From NCBI GenBank assembly GCA_030262795.1, contig JAJSZO010000031.1, positions 1-16,909 of the forward strand: 16,909 nt of DNA, in the 5' to 3' direction. This document shows, piece by piece, positions 1 through 6,962 of this stretch. The stretch's first letter is position 1, and each line of letters starts with the position of its first letter. A model generated the notes under the pieces. It did not search any database. It had not been told where the DNA came from and worked only from the letters and a program-made list of their open reading frames with translations. This stretch comes from Deltaproteobacteria bacterium (GTDB lineage Bacteria > Desulfobacterota > Desulfobacteria > Desulfobacterales > ETH-SRB1). Position numbers and translations under genes: made by a program.

Positions 1-1650
1 GACTTTGTGTTTGGTGAGTGCGTAGTGCTTGGATTCGTCCACCTTGGCTTCACGCTCTTCTGGCGAAAGATCTGTCGAGGGCAGTACGCTCTTATTTTTT
101 TCGTCATCCGTCAAACCAAGCAGCTCCTCCATGAATGCGCGCCAGTCCGATACATCGTTGCGGATCTGCTTTTCTTCTGTCAAACGAGTCTCCTCAGGAG
201 TTTGTTTGATGTGTTTGATGTGCATCCACTCGTGGAGAAGGATGGCTGCCGCATCGAAATTGTTGTAGATTTTCTTAATGTAGATCTTCCGATTCGTTTT
301 GTCGGCGTAGCCGTTGAAGGTTGGTTCTTCGAGATCGTTCTCGACAATTGATTTTAACTCTGTTGACTTGGTGTTATCCATATCTAAAATCATATCTATG
401 GTCTTTTCCACCGACATATCCATGATCTCTTTCACCGACAGAGGATTCTTCGGGCAGACGATAAATGTCAATTCGGTCGCTTGGATATCATCGCATACCA
501 TCACTGTGACATCGGTTTCCAACGAGCTAAGCACCTCCTTACCTTTGTCGGTCATATTCAACATTTCCTTGACACCGTCGACGCTCCAAGGAGCTTGCAA
601 TGCCACCTCCTTGGTCGCCTTCTCTTCTTCTTTTTTTTCCTCTTCTTTTGGTTGCTCCTTCTGTTGAGGTACAAAATCAACATATCGCCAGTCGATGTAT
701 CCTGTTTTTGTTTCTCCGTTGATTGTCCGCAGCACCTTTAACCAATTCATGGGTGTTTTGCCAACCACAGTGACAGAATCTTCAAGATTAAAATCAGGCC
801 TGATGTAGTCTTTATTGCCTTGCGCTGGCCTTGGCTGATGGTGGAACCCTGTGCCTTCAGTATTGATCCGGCCGGTAAAAGGAAAGTCAGTGATTTGAAG
901 TACATATCGGTCATCTTCCTTCCGCTGAATTTTACTGGAAGCTCCCTGTTGCACCACATGTGTCAACTCATGCCCTATCAGTTTTTTGCCTTCTGTTGTT
1001 TCGGGCGCATACTCCCCGGCGCCGAAGACGATATCTTGACCTGTTGTATAAGCGCGAGCACTAATTGTTCTTGCAGAGTCCGCTGCTTGCGGGCCTGCAT
1101 GCACCCGCACTCTACTAAACTCCATGCCAAACCGCGGCTCGAAAAACCGACGTGTGGTTTCCCGCAAGGGCTGCCCGCCGCCACGCAAGACATTAATATT
1201 GGTGGCCATTTTTGAGATCACCGCCGGTGTGTTACCAGGCTGTCCTTTCGCCTGAATGTTTTCGTCTATTTCTTTCCCAAGCGCGGGCAGTAGCTGTGGC
1301 TCAGGCATCCGCATCACCTGTTCGGAGACGCGGTCTGCTTCCTTCTCGTAGATGTCTCCGGGGGGACCTACCGTTAGCTTTGCCTGGACGTTTGATGGCG
1401 ACTCAGGATGTAGCGGTATTTGGCTAAAATAGTGCATGAAGCGAGGTGAGACCGTACTGGCCAAACCTACGTCGAGTTCTTCAGCATTAGTCTGCAACAT
1501 TCGCTGCATCGCTTGATTTCCAATCGCGCGCTGCAAGTGAAGGATTGAGTTCACCTCACGGCTTTGCCCAAAGTGTGCCCGACTGGGTATCGTAGACTTG
1601 GCAGACGTAGTCTGCTGAGATGACTTCTGTTTCTGTGCAAAAGTGCGCAT
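1..1650 (-). CDS. DUF4157 (eCIS core domain) protein with a second C-terminal HExxH zincin-like site; putative eCIS effector, 3' end missing
   Basis: An open minus-strand frame of 550 codons starts at ATG 1650 and leaves the window without a stop. GGAGG (complement of 1660-1664) lies 9 nt before the start. Residues about 36-50 hold LQRAIGNQAMQRM and about 90-114 a KLTVGPPGD..YEKEADRVSEQVM segment, both typical of DUF4157 proteins. The DUF4157 core spans about 160-236, with FFEPRFGMEFSRVRVH and HELTH at 227-231. An SH3b-like stretch follows (about 290-328, VTVVG...WLKVL..GYIDW). After a Lys/Glu linker (330-347) comes an unfamiliar domain with LLHEWMH (HExxH at 473-477) and acidic residues 15-20 positions later that could be a third zinc ligand. 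DUF4157 is a hallmark of eCIS loci and is often joined to toxin domains, so a metallopeptidase effector is my inference. It is transcribed divergently from the structural operon. The family call is firm; the function is tentative. Confidence 0.88.
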   Translation of the reverse strand, partial: MRTFAQKQKSSQQTTSAKSTIPSRAHFGQSREVNSILHLQRAIGNQAMQRMLQTNAEELDVGLASTVSPRFMHYFSQIPLHPESPSNVQAKLTVGPPGDIYEKEADRVSEQVMRMPEPQLLPALGKEIDENIQAKGQPGNTPAVISKMATNINVLRGGGQPLRETTRRFFEPRFGMEFSRVRVHAGPQAADSARTISARAYTTGQDIVFGAGEYAPETTEGKKLIGHELTHVVQQGASSKIQRKEDDRYVLQITDFPFTGRINTEGTGFHHQPRPAQGNKDYIRPDFNLEDSVTVVGKTPMNWLKVLRTINGETKTGYIDWRYVDFVPQQKEQPKEEEKKEEEKATKEVALQAPWSVDGVKEMLNMTDKGKEVLSSLETDVTVMVCDDIQATELTFIVCPKNPLSVKEIMDMSVEKTIDMILDMDNTKSTELKSIVENDLEEPTFNGYADKTNRKIYIKKIYNNFDAAAILLHEWMHIKHIKQTPEETRLTEEKQIRNDVSDWRAFMEELLGLTDDEKNKSVLPSTDLSPEEREAKVDESKHYALTKHKV

Positions 1651-1652
1651 GA

Positions 1653-1760
1653 TTAATGTCCTCCCGTTCGGTTTTCTGCTGCGACGAACTCATCTGCAGC
1701 CAGGGCAACAAGGACTTCCAGTTTTGCACGGCCGCCCCGCCCTATTGGGTTTCTATTCAT
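1653..1760 (-). CDS. Possible small ORF (35 aa) coupled to the DUF4157 gene
   Basis: This minus-strand reading frame (MNRNPIGRGGRAKLEVLVAL...) ends with TAA only two bases before the ATG of the DUF4157 gene, an arrangement suited to translational coupling. An in-frame ATG at 1793 would give 46 residues. The segment RAKLEVLVALAADEFVAAEN is Ala/Glu/Val-rich and looks helical. No strong ribosome site precedes either start, and I recognise no family. It could equally be part of the leader of the downstream gene. Confidence 0.3.
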   Translation of the reverse strand: MNRNPIGRGGRAKLEVLVALAADEFVAAENRTGGH

Positions 1761-1878
1761 CGTACTTGTAAATATGGTACCAGTCGACTTCATTTTTCAA
1801 ATTGGAGAGTAGGCGTTCAATAACCACACAGAGGTTAATCACATTGAGTTCACACTCCCAATTTTTGTTCCCTTTCAC
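1753..1878 (-). CDS. Possible small ORF (41 aa), GTG start
   Basis: This minus-strand frame (VKGNKNWECELNVINLCVVI... ending in YHIYKYDE) overlaps the next small ORF by 8 nt and follows the stop of the transposase remnant in the same frame. Its composition looks protein-like, with an amphipathic Leu/Val/Ile helix. The start is weak: AAGG sits almost against the GTG. No family is recognised. It may be a genuine small gene, or the tail of a decayed one. Confidence 0.27.
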   Translation of the reverse strand: MKGNKNWECELNVINLCVVIERLLSNLKNEVDWYHIYKYDE

Positions 1879-1893
1879 ACCTTGGCTACCAAC

Positions 1894-2168
1894 TTAAGCC
1901 GGGACACTTTGTAAATTCAATAAGTTATTTGAGGATGATTTTCTACCCATTCTTGCCAGAGGTAAGTCACCCATCTGGTTTACTATCCATTCAAACAGGT
2001 CTGGAAAGTCTCTCTCAAATAATTGTTCCGATGCTGTTGTTCCATCGGGTCTTGTTAGGCCAAAATATCCGTGGACTCACGCCAGGCATCTATAATTTTC
2101 TTTTGTACTTTTTCGTCCACAGCAATCTGGACAGGATGAGGGAGCAACTTGTGCCTCATGTAGCCTAA
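1894..2168 (-). pseudogene. Transposase C-terminal remnant, frameshifted
   Basis: On the minus strand one frame reads MRHKLLPHPVQ...KKIIDAWRES. A second frame then continues as VHGYFGLTRPDGTTASEQ...FPDLFEWIVNQMGDLPLARM and stops at TAA (1894-1896). The run 'FGLTRPDGTTASE..F....PDLFEW' followed by Pro/Arg resembles the C-terminus of IS transposases. The two halves join only across a frameshift near 2075, and the catalytic part is missing, so this is an inactive remnant. At 2169-2180 it abuts AGCGATTCCCGA, which is also the end sequence of the palindromic element at 2222-2446. That suggests the gene was cut by an insertion of that family. The IS family was not assigned. Confidence 0.55.
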
Positions 2169-2221
2169 AGCGATTCCCGAGTCAATTATAGTGGTGGACA
2201 TCATAGATGGGTCAAAGATTA

Positions 2222-2446
2222 TTCAGCGATTCCCGATGACCATATAACCCATTGATAATAAAAGAAATTTAAAAACCGTTTTCGTAAACAAAAATCGTTA
2301 AAAATCAGACGGTTACATGATTTAACACAAATCACAAGCTCCATTTTAAGCTAACCTTTTGAATTTACAACAAAAAAGTTTACGAAAGGTGTGATTCAAA
2401 AACGTTGTTAAATCAATAGGTTATCATGCCGTCGGGAATCGCTGAA
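2222..2446. mobile_element. Nested MITE-like palindromic element with 5-bp target duplication
   Basis: Terminal inverted repeats of 35 bp (2222-2256 and 2412-2446, about 29/35 matching) begin TTCAGCGATTCCCGA. A further inner inverted match (TTTCGTAAAC near 2282-2293 against GTTTACGAAA near 2378-2387) extends the palindrome. The element is flanked directly by GATTA at 2217-2221 and again at 2447-2451, a clean 5-bp target-site duplication. It has no coding capacity. Its end sequence recurs at 2169-2180, suggesting a second partial copy. Confidence 0.72.
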
Positions 2447-2537
2447 GATTATTCTAATTCTTCACAATAATTTGCATCAATTGCTTGAGACTCAAGGTCT
2501 TCCATTTGATCTATAGGGGGTACAGACAAAGAAAAAA

Positions 2538-2652
2538 CGTATCCTATTCAAATTCCGTGGTAATGGGCAGTCTGTCGAAATATAACTATGTGTAAATAAA
2601 GTCTTTTTGTAAATTGAAAATGAATTTTACCATAGTTTTTGAATAGGATACG
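2538..2652. mobile_element. Second nested miniature inverted-repeat element
   Basis: This 115-bp non-coding element has terminal inverted repeats of 26 bp (2538-2563 and 2627-2652, 22/26 matching) whose outer 15 bases, CGTATCCTATTCAAA, are perfect. It is flanked on each side by a run of six A (2532-2537 and 2653-2658), which could be a target duplication or simply an A-rich insertion site. It lies inside the larger 2187-2724 element. Confidence 0.6.
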
Positions 2653-2830
2653 AAAAAACTGATTTTTTACTACTAATTCAGAGAAGTTACATTTCTTGAC
2701 CCATCTATGATGTCCACCACTATAGTATATTTCTATCTCTGGTTTTTACAAAACAGCAAAGTCCCCTTACGCCCAAAGATTCAGCTCCTATGATTTCTAT
2801 GTGCATGAACAATCTCGGAAAATTGTGGAG

Positions 2831-3040
2831 TTAAATTTTTTCCCTTAGGGTTTGCGCAAAAATAACAAGCACTTCAAGCTTTTTCATGTCACGAGCGTAG
2901 TACGCTCTCCAAAGGGGATGTTCGATTGGTGAACATTTGAAATACCGGATTTCCGTAAAGGGGAGACCCGTTGCTTGCTTTGCATAGTCATCCGCTCCTC
3001 GCCACATTGGTGCCCGTGACAGATACATCGGCTGGAACAA
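2831..3040 (-). CDS. Hypothetical ORF or decayed coding fragment
   Basis: A minus-strand frame with a TTG start reads MFQPMYLSRAPMWRGADD...IEHPLWRAYYARDMKKLEVLV and ends at TAA (2831-2833). Its composition is protein-like, but I recognise no family and see no convincing ribosome site. Just upstream on the same strand, two further coding-like pieces lie in other frames: 3091-3186 (...FDILRAIIPRKNGMPDEEF... stop) and 2988-3101 (...STVIGNVVEILFMGLFVPAD... stop). The cluster looks more like a broken gene or several small remnants than one intact gene. The rest of 2725-3205 holds nothing I can identify. Confidence 0.22.
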   Translation of the reverse strand: MFQPMYLSRAPMWRGADDYAKQATGLPFTEIRYFKCSPIEHPLWRAYYARDMKKLEVLVIFAQTLREKI

Positions 3041-3205
3041 ACAGACCCATGAACAAAATCTCCACTACATTACCTATAACAGTAGATTCCTCATTCTTCA
3101 ATGTGTAAAAATTCCTCATCTGGCATCCCATTTTTTCTGGGGATGATGGCTCGAAGAATATCAAACGACTGGAAATCGGCTTCTAATCATTCACTCTTTT
3201 TCCTT

Positions 3206-3259
3206 GAACGTGGACGAATTAACTTACACAAGGAGGCGCATAGATTTGGGTAAAATTTG
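3206..3259. repeat. Partial copy of the end of the 6963-7166 palindromic element
   Basis: These 54 bases match 6964-7017 at 48 of 54 positions, starting GAACGTGGACGAATTAACTT. The similarity stops at 3259 and I find no matching opposite end nearby, so this is a truncated or decayed copy. The open frame that runs through it is not considered a gene. Confidence 0.7.
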
Positions 3260-3372
3260 TTCGATGGCTTTGAAAAAAATCAGTTTTTCTCACTCCTTGG
3301 GCGGTTTTGGAAAGGATTTTTTACGAGTTTATCAACGTCGAGTATCAAAACTGCGCAAATTGAATTTATTGT

Positions 3373-3401
3373 TTGACATATTCATTAGATTCATATATAA
3401 A
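3373..3401 (+). promoter_or_regulatory. Near-consensus sigma70-type promoter
   Basis: TTGACA (3373-3378, perfect -35) is followed by a 17-bp spacer and TATAAA (3396-3401, 5/6 to the -10 consensus). It points right, toward the DUF3467 gene (start 3568) and the sheath operon (start 4027), and is the best promoter candidate for both. The region is AT-rich, so chance is possible, but a perfect -35 with ideal spacing is uncommon. The rest of 3260-3567 shows no other feature. Confidence 0.45.
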
Positions 3402-3567
3402 TAAAAAATATAATTTCATTTTTATCTCTGCAACCCACTGAATCAATAGAGACCTTCGAAAAACGTTCAATTTTGCCTGCTCTGCCCCGTAGTTTGGAAC
3501 TATCATACTGGGGTTAAATTTGTTTTTTTTTATGAGTTCATGAAATTCATAGAACAGCGAGGCGTTA

Positions 3568-3924
3568 ATGAACTATGAATCTGAAGCCTTTTGGAATAAC
3601 ACAAAGGTTGAGGGACGATACCCCAACTACTTCAAGGTCTGCTCCAACTACTTCGAGTTCCCACTTGATGTCGTCCAACTTTATCCTGAAAACAAACACG
3701 CACAGCTTCACACCCTGATCGTCACCAGCCCCTACACATGCAAATGCCCTGTTAGAAACCATTCAGAAAGATCCATTGAGCAGTATGAAGAGAGCTTCGG
3801 GATTATCTATAGACTTTCAGATAAAGAATTTCACTGCGTTATCAGTCGTCGACGTATAACTAATACGCCTTCCTCCTTCTATCCTTGTGAAATTAATTAT
3901 CTGAAAGTCTATATGAGGATGTGA
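3568..3924 (+). pseudogene. DUF3467-family gene, frame-scrambled and with a transposon-derived C-terminus
   Basis: ATG 3568 follows GAGG by 6 nt. Residues 14-53 (VEGRYPNYFKVCSNYFEFPLD... HTLIVTSP) and 69-80 (SIEQYEESFGII) match the DUF3467 pattern of small proteins of unknown function. Between them, frame 0 gives TCKCPVRNHSER, whereas the +1 frame at 3737-3769 gives HANALLETIQK, exactly what the family should have there. A one-base insertion near 3736 and a one-base loss near 3770 therefore compensate each other. From residue 81 (nt 3808) onward the tail is encoded by an inserted 106-bp inverted-repeat element. Removing it restores ...FGIIYEDVRKGTGIKRHNNRL with a stop at 3963-3965. The open frame is 118 aa, but whether a folded protein is made is doubtful. 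Confidence 0.65.
3808..3913. mobile_element. 106-bp MITE-like element inside the DUF3467 gene
   Basis: Terminal inverted repeats of 27 bp (3808-3834 and 3887-3913) match at 25 of 27 positions. The outer 17, TATAGACTTTCAGATAA, are perfect. TATA at each end is compatible with a TA target duplication. The element is non-coding by itself but supplies the last codons of the host reading frame. A similar TATAG end is seen on the 2187-2724 element, but the repeats otherwise differ. Confidence 0.75.
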
Positions 3925-4012
3925 GGAAGGGAACCGGCATCAAGCGTCATAACAATAGGTTATAGCATTTTGTGAAGGAAGTCCAGATTGTCTCAATCAG
4001 TTTGATTATTTG

Positions 4013-4020
4013 AAAGGAGG
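4013..4020 (+). promoter_or_regulatory. Strong Shine-Dalgarno site of the sheath gene
   Basis: AAAGGAGG, a full-length anti-16S match, sits 6 nt before the sheath ATG at 4027. It fixes that start and suits a highly expressed structural protein. Confidence 0.85.
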
Positions 4021-4026
4021 TTTTCA

Positions 4027-6417
4027 ATGCCAGTCACACCACAAGTAAGTTATCCTGGAGTGTATATCCAGGAAGTCCCAAGTGGGGTCAGAACCATTGT
4101 TGGTGTCAGCACTTCGATTGCTGTCTTTATTGGTCGTGCCAGGCAGGGGCAGATGAATGAACCAATGCTTTGTCTGAATTGCAGTGACTTTGAAAGGGTC
4201 TTCTCATCGGAATATGCAGGCAGTGATATGGTTCGTGCAGTCCGACTATTTTTTCAAAACGGCGGAACTCAATGCTATGCCATGCGAATTGCAGACGGAG
4301 CCACTCAATCGCAAGTCACTTTGAAAAATGAGGACAATACTGATGTCTTGACAGTAACAGCTAAATCAGCGGGTTTAGTGGGAGATGAAATCCGTTTAGC
4401 TGTTACGTATAATGGACAACATCCTGAATCAACCTTTAACATGGAAATCTTTCGATGGGGAACAAATAGCACGGGAGGGCTTGTAAAGCAGGATGTTGAA
4501 AATTGGCAGAACCTAAGTATGTACCCCAATAATGCCCGTTATGTCGAGGATTTTATCAATCAGAACTCTAAACTGGTGGAAATTTCTGACCAGGGCGTGG
4601 CAGCAGCGGCAGAAGGATATTCGCAATCCGGTCGTGCGGTTCCAAGCAGCACAGATACTATATTCCACGATCAATGGAGAAACCTTATAGGAACCAATGC
4701 CGGTACGAATCGTTTTCATATTAGTGTTGATGGGGGAAGTTCTGTTGATGCGGATCTGTCAGCAATCGATTTTGACGTTGCTCCTCTTGACACCACAAGC
4801 CTTGCCTCATCTATTGAGAACGAAATTAATAATGTTTTACCATCAGGATCAACAATTACCGTAAGTTTTGAAACAGGACCATCTGGTCCTGTGGGAGAAG
4901 ACAACGAACATACTGTTATGTTGCGAATCTCCTCTGATAATGGCGATGTCAGGATAGATCCCGCAGCAACCAATGATTTGGCAGGGCCGCTTATGTTAGG
5001 AACAGCCCAGGGCGGAATCGAAGTCTCACGTTATGCCCAGACTCGTCCAGCACCCACTGGCGTGGTGTTCAATATTAACAACCTTGTTGCTTTTGCGCAA
5101 CAAGAACAGACGGCATTCAAAATTTTCACGATTAATACAACAGCTATTGATCTTACAAACACCCTGGAAACAACCGGCGTTGCAGCAGACAGGATGTATC
5201 AGGATGGTTATTCTCCCAGTGTAACAGGAAACAGTGATGGTGTACGGGAGAAATTGTCTATTATTGCCAATGCCGTTAACGCCCAAAAAGACTCTGATCC
5301 TGCATTTAAATGGTCGGCAGAGGTGTGGGGTTCGCGGCTGGCTCTAATACCGGGAGAAGAAGGCGACAACAGCCAGGGGAACGTTGTTACCAGTGATGGT
5401 GATGGTGTTGATATAGGGCCTGGCGATCTTGATCTGTTCACTCAAAACGTTCGTTATTACAGCCTGGGACCTTCCGGGCAGGGTTCTTTTCAAACTCCGG
5501 CCGGAGCTCCCGCATCAGACGGCAATGCGCCTACATTGAGTAATTACCAAAGTGCTTTCCTGACGTTGGATAAGGAGGTTGATCTTTTTAACTTGATGAT
5601 CCTTCCTGCTGATGAAGACCATAGCCAAAGCACCACAGCAAGCTTATGGGGGCCTGCAAGCATATTTTGCCAAAAGCGGCGCGCATTCCTGCTTATGGAC
5701 GCTCCTTCCTCATGGGTTACTGTGCAGGAAGCGACGCATACGGCTACAGGGGTAAACAGCCTGCGTGTGGGTCTGGTAAAGGATCACAGCGCAATCTTCT
5801 ATCCTCGCATTACCATAAGAGAGAATGGTCTGAATAAAAACGTCGGTCCCAGTGGCGCTGTGGCAGGCTTGATGGCGAGGATTGATGGAAGCCGGGGCGT
5901 ATGGAAAGCAGCGGCGGGAACTGAAGCAGACCTTCGCGGCATTGTGGGACTGGAGTATAAATTTTCCGATGACGAGAATGGGGTGCTGAACAAACGTGCC
6001 GTGAATACCTTACGTATCTTCCCAAATGGTATTGTCAGTTGGGGAGCACGCACAATGGACGGTGATGACGATTTTGGCAGCGAATATAAATATATCCCGG
6101 TTCGCCGTCTTGCCTTGTATATGGAAGAAAGCCTGTATCGCGGCCTCAAGTGGGTAGTGTTCGAGCCCAACGATGAACCGCTTTGGAGTCAGATTCGACT
6201 TAATGTCGGCTCTTTTATGCATAATCTTTTCCGACAAGGGGCATTTCAGGGTGTGAAATCTAAAGACGCTTACTTTGTTAAGTGCGACAGTGAAACAACC
6301 ACTCAAAATGATATTAATCTCGGCATGGTAAATATATGGGTAGGGTTTGCTCCACTTAAACCGGCAGAGTTTGTAATACTCTATCTACAGCAGATGGCCG
6401 GACAAATTGAAGTTTAA
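4027..6417 (+). CDS. Contractile tail sheath protein (eCIS sheath)
   Basis: This 796-aa protein forms the contractile outer cylinder whose shortening drives the inner tube forward. The N-terminus (VSYPGVYIQEVPSGVRTIVGVSTSIAVFIGR) is the classic phage sheath opening, followed by DFERVFSSEY and the AVRLFFQNGGTQCYAMRI segment. The C-terminal half carries LDKEVDLFNLMILPAD (about 514-530), LMDAPSSW, a FPNGIVSWGARTM segment, RRLALYMEESLYRGLKWVVF and the terminal PLKPAEFVILYLQQMAGQ, all characteristic of the sheath C-terminal domains. The middle (about 100-500) is a large variable insertion, probably surface-exposed, which makes this sheath long for the family. It is the only sheath gene in the window, unlike Afp and PVC, which have several. 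It begins the structural operon, with the tube gene 11 nt downstream. Confidence 0.96.
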   Translation: MPVTPQVSYPGVYIQEVPSGVRTIVGVSTSIAVFIGRARQGQMNEPMLCLNCSDFERVFSSEYAGSDMVRAVRLFFQNGGTQCYAMRIADGATQSQVTLKNEDNTDVLTVTAKSAGLVGDEIRLAVTYNGQHPESTFNMEIFRWGTNSTGGLVKQDVENWQNLSMYPNNARYVEDFINQNSKLVEISDQGVAAAAEGYSQSGRAVPSSTDTIFHDQWRNLIGTNAGTNRFHISVDGGSSVDADLSAIDFDVAPLDTTSLASSIENEINNVLPSGSTITVSFETGPSGPVGEDNEHTVMLRISSDNGDVRIDPAATNDLAGPLMLGTAQGGIEVSRYAQTRPAPTGVVFNINNLVAFAQQEQTAFKIFTINTTAIDLTNTLETTGVAADRMYQDGYSPSVTGNSDGVREKLSIIANAVNAQKDSDPAFKWSAEVWGSRLALIPGEEGDNSQGNVVTSDGDGVDIGPGDLDLFTQNVRYYSLGPSGQGSFQTPAGAPASDGNAPTLSNYQSAFLTLDKEVDLFNLMILPADEDHSQSTTASLWGPASIFCQKRRAFLLMDAPSSWVTVQEATHTATGVNSLRVGLVKDHSAIFYPRITIRENGLNKNVGPSGAVAGLMARIDGSRGVWKAAAGTEADLRGIVGLEYKFSDDENGVLNKRAVNTLRIFPNGIVSWGARTMDGDDDFGSEYKYIPVRRLALYMEESLYRGLKWVVFEPNDEPLWSQIRLNVGSFMHNLFRQGAFQGVKSKDAYFVKCDSETTTQNDINLGMVNIWVGFAPLKPAEFVILYLQQMAGQIEV

Positions 6418-6428
6418 AGGAGAATTTC

Positions 6429-6929
6429 ATGGCACAATTCAGCGTAAATACACACCGGTTTGATCCATACAAAAATTTTAAGTTCAGGATTAAGTGGGAC
6501 GGCAAATATGTGGCCGGAGTCAGTAAAATCACCCCACTGAAGCAGTCGACGGAACCTGTTACCCATCGTGAAGGAGGCGATCCAAGCACTTCACGTGTCT
6601 CGCCAAGTGCATGGAAATTCGAACCCGTCACACTCGAACGCGGTGTTACTCATGATCCGGATTTTGAGGCATGGGCCAAGCTTATCTTTAACACCGATGG
6701 TGATGCTGCAATCTCATTAAAGAATTTCAGGAAAGATATCATTATTGAACTTCTGAATGAGCAAGGCACTGTTGCAAAAGCTTATAAAGTTTATCGCTGT
6801 TGGGTCTCAGAGTTTCAAGCTCTTCCTGAACTCGACTCTAATGCAAACGCAATCGCTATAGAAACGTTAGTCCTGCAGAATGAGGGATGGGAAAGAGATA
6901 CTGATGTCCCTGAACCTGCTGAAACCTGA
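6429..6929 (+). CDS. Tail tube protein (T4 gp19-like)
   Basis: This 166-aa protein matches the usual size of eCIS and phage inner-tube subunits, which stack as hexamers to form the tube. Diagnostic segments are DPYKNFKFRIKWDGKYVAGVSK near the N-terminus, FEPVTLERGVTHDPDFEAWA (about 64-83) and YRCWVSEFQALPELDSNANA...ETLVLQNEGWERD at the C-terminus. AAAGGAGA overlaps the stop region of the sheath gene and gives good spacing to ATG 6429, so sheath and tube are clearly co-translated. A palindromic element begins 33 nt after the stop, separating this gene from the rest of the operon. Confidence 0.95.
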   Translation: MAQFSVNTHRFDPYKNFKFRIKWDGKYVAGVSKITPLKQSTEPVTHREGGDPSTSRVSPSAWKFEPVTLERGVTHDPDFEAWAKLIFNTDGDAAISLKNFRKDIIIELLNEQGTVAKAYKVYRCWVSEFQALPELDSNANAIAIETLVLQNEGWERDTDVPEPAET

Positions 6930-6962
6930 TGTTCCGGCGAGTAATTTTCAAGGATGAAGTAA

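Larger units (their letters stand above)
2187..2724. mobile_element. Outer inverted-repeat element interrupted by two nested miniature elements
   Basis: A perfect 29-bp terminal inverted repeat bounds the element: 2187-2215 begins TATAGTGGTGGACATC and 2696-2724 is its exact reverse complement. The TATA at both edges allows insertion at a TA dinucleotide with TA duplication, as in IS630/Tc1-type elements, but this is not decisive. Two smaller palindromic elements (2222-2446 and 2538-2652) sit inside it. With both removed, about 190 bp remain, and the minus strand reads through as ...SVFSLSVPPIDQMEDLESQ...YCEELE and a stop. It may therefore be an internally deleted IS that keeps both ends and the last transposase codons. 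It encodes no full transposase. Confidence 0.72.

Noticed and set aside
7..1215. Several plus-strand open frames over the left end
   Set aside because: They are antisense to the 550-codon DUF4157 frame, which has clear motifs and a ribosome site.
1929..2168. Plus-strand 79-codon open frame
   Set aside because: It is antisense to the transposase-like C-terminal sequence and has no recognisable features.
2532..2658. A6 runs as proof of a target duplication for the 115-bp element
   Set aside because: Homopolymer A is common here, so the duplication cannot be told from chance; only the inverted repeats were used for the call.
3204..3404. Plus-strand 66-codon open frame
   Set aside because: Its first third is the partial copy of the mobile repeat, and the rest overlaps the promoter; no ribosome site or family likeness.
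3565..3762. Minus-strand open frame over the DUF3467 gene
   Set aside because: The plus strand carries the recognisable DUF3467 pattern; the minus frame is its shadow.
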